Positions 60,996 through 64,000 of a DNA stretch of 64,000 bases are shown one piece after another. The notes below the pieces were generated by a model that was not told the DNA's origin, did no database searches, and was given only the letters and a program-made list of their open reading frames with translations. The stretch's first letter is position 1. Every line of letters begins with the position of its first letter. Position numbers and translations under genes: made by a program. The stretch lies in assembly GCA_905221605.1 (NCBI GenBank), contig CAJNDS010000125.1, positions 440,696 to 504,695 on the forward strand, given 5' to 3'. This stretch comes from Symbiodinium natans (lineage: Eukaryota > Sar > Dinophyceae > Suessiales > Symbiodiniaceae).

Positions 60996-61418
60996 GGGCG
61001 GCCGGGGAGAGCTGGGCGGACTGGTGGGGAAGGGGGGGGCCGGGGAGAGCTAGGGGGGGTGGGAGCGGATGAAGAGGGTGAGGAGGGTTTGGGCATGCGT
61101 TGGAGCCCACAGAATACTTCAGACTTCAGGAGAACATGGGAGGGAGGGGGAGACAGGGGGCGAGGGGGTTGGGGAGAGCGACAACCCTTCGCGCTTTCAC
61201 TGACGCCGCCCCCGGGGGTGTCGGCGGATCATGACTGCAGCTTAGCATTGGCTGAGAGCGGAGACGCTGATGTTGCTAACATGCTGAGGTGCCAGCACGC
61301 CTCAGGGCAGTCCAGCTCATCATTCCTCATTGGTCATTCATTGGTTCCCAGGTACGGGATCCATACTGAGACGTTGTGGGAGTTGAATGAGGTGACAGGC
61401 TGAGCCCAAGTTTGTCAG
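60996..61418 (+). other. GC-rich region with a possible exon
   Basis: A G-rich part (61000-61180) is followed by a frame open to TGA at 61401-61403, including LALAESGDADVANMLR, then CQHASGQSSSSFLIG. It may be an upstream exon of the gene ending at 61683. Borders unclear. Confidence 0.3.
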
Positions 61419-61528
61419 GTGCAGCAGCGCGCTGTCAAATTTCTTGGTGCCTTCGGCAAGGCAATGCGGAGCGACCTGCTCATGATGGCTAGTGGGGTTT
61501 CAGGGGTGGAAGGAGTATGGCTGGGAAG
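61419..61528 (+). CDS. Candidate exon, helical
   Basis: TTTGTCAG, then VQQRAVKFLGAFGKAM, then RSDLLMMASGVSGVEG, then WLGR and TGA at 61528-61530 unless spliced earlier. Strong codon character. Probably precedes the 61624 exon. Confidence 0.4.
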
Positions 61529-61623
61529 ATGAGCAGCATCATTTAATGGCCGGGAGAAGTAAAGCTTTCTGCGTGCTGTGTTGGGCTGTTGGGTTTCTGC
61601 ATCCTTCATGCCGCTCCGGCCAG

Positions 61624-61683
61624 GTGAACTTTCAGCCATTCCACGCGAGCTTGGATGAGCTGCGCGAGTTCGCACACCAGTAA
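61624..61683 (+). CDS. Candidate terminal exon
   Basis: GGCCAG, then VNFQPFHASLDELREFAHQ, TAA at 61681-61683. Short, clean acceptor and stop. Unknown family. Confidence 0.4.
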   Translation: MNFQPFHASLDELREFAHQ

Positions 61684-62089
61684 AAACAGCACTTCAACCT
61701 CATTGCGAAGGTCGCGGAGGCCACCAACGGTAGCTGTGTGAAGCCTCCCTTGAAAGGCCAGGAGAGCTGCTTGGCTGCACAGGCATCACAGGGCCATGTT
61801 TCATGCTCATAACTTCTCATGCCCCCAAGCATCCAGCTATATCCTGAGGATGCGTCTCCAAGGCCAAGTTCACAAGGACGTCTCTGGGAATATCGAATGG
61901 TGCCGCCTGCTGTGGACTGCTGGTAACCTCATACAACGTACCACATGTGGCACGTACCAGATGTGGCACGTACCACATGTGGCCTCTGTTGATAAACAAA
62001 TGCTTCCAGGAAGGAACGTAAGCTACTCCAAACACAGGACTAGGGTTTAGGGTTTAGGGTTTAGGGTTTAGGGTTTAGGGTTTAGGGTT
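61684..62089. repeat. Unique sequence, 16-bp tandem repeat and TTTAGGG array
   Basis: 61684-61935 shows no convincing gene. Three tandem copies of ACGTACCACATGTGGC lie at 61936-61983, each nearly palindromic. A TTTAGGG array lies at 62043-62088. Confidence 0.6.
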
Positions 62090-63091
<1,002 letters not shown>

Positions 63092-63114
63092 AAACGGGAC
63101 CAATACTAGCAGGC

Positions 63115-63834
<720 letters not shown>

Positions 63835-64000
63835 CATTCCTAGGCCGCCCAATGGCACGGCATCTGAGCCCTGCTTCAATCCGTCAAGCGCGTCGATGAT
63901 CTGACGGGACAAGCTGAGCAGCTAAGGCCAAGACGTCTCAGCAAGACAAGAAGATTGCTGAGCAGGAGGCCAGGCACAAATCATCTCAATTCCAATCCAA
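63835..64000. other. Unique sequence to the window edge
   Basis: No reading frame, repeat or RNA gene could be supported in the last 166 bases. Confidence 0.5.

Overview
This window is nuclear DNA of a dinoflagellate. The evidence is two full-length copies of the 22-nt dinoflagellate spliced leader in front of coding regions (34776-34797 and 35885-35906), TTTAGGG-type repeats, and very small GC-rich exons separated by repetitive introns with some unusual splice borders. The species cannot be named. All well-supported coding sequence is on the + strand.

Most of the window is telomere-like sequence in two orientations, (TTTAGGG)n and (CCCTAAA)n, broken by short unique islands. Many islands read as exons with an AG acceptor on the left and a GT donor or stop codon on the right. 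The arrays follow a rule: CCCTAAA lies left of an exon and TTTAGGG lies right. Each such intron is therefore an inverted repeat whose RNA could fold UUUAGGG against CCCUAAA and bring its ends together. Identifiable exons include an EF-hand gene (38.7-41.7 kb) and a leucine-rich-repeat gene (about 52-60 kb).

9983-18828 is a nearly intact LTR retroelement: 287-bp LTRs differing at 3 positions, a 5-bp target duplication and a purine tract. Its primer site matches the anticodon arm of initiator tRNA-Met, as in copia half-tRNA priming. Its ~8 kb interior encodes WW, S1-like and CCCH-zinc-finger proteins, with no recognisable protease, integrase, reverse transcriptase or RNase H.

21.2-24.0 kb holds an XK-related membrane protein gene interrupted by two related ~100-bp introner-like elements whose reading frame excludes GT donors. 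Two further ~107-bp inverted-repeat elements of a second family lie just downstream. Other small hairpin families are scattered later.

31.36-33.29 kb is a sharply A+T-rich insert with decayed genes resembling giant-virus sugar-modifying enzymes. It ends in a perfect 15-bp hairpin and is followed by a possible terminal-inverted-repeat element containing a 527-bp palindrome. 34.7-37.5 kb carries two spliced-leader-tagged, apparently retroposed genes, one intact and one broken.

The right end (60-64 kb) holds a long (TAG)n tract, a 42-bp minisatellite, part of a small gene, and a tandem duplication built around (CT)n tracts. The rest of the predicted reading frames are low-complexity or antisense shadows and are left out.
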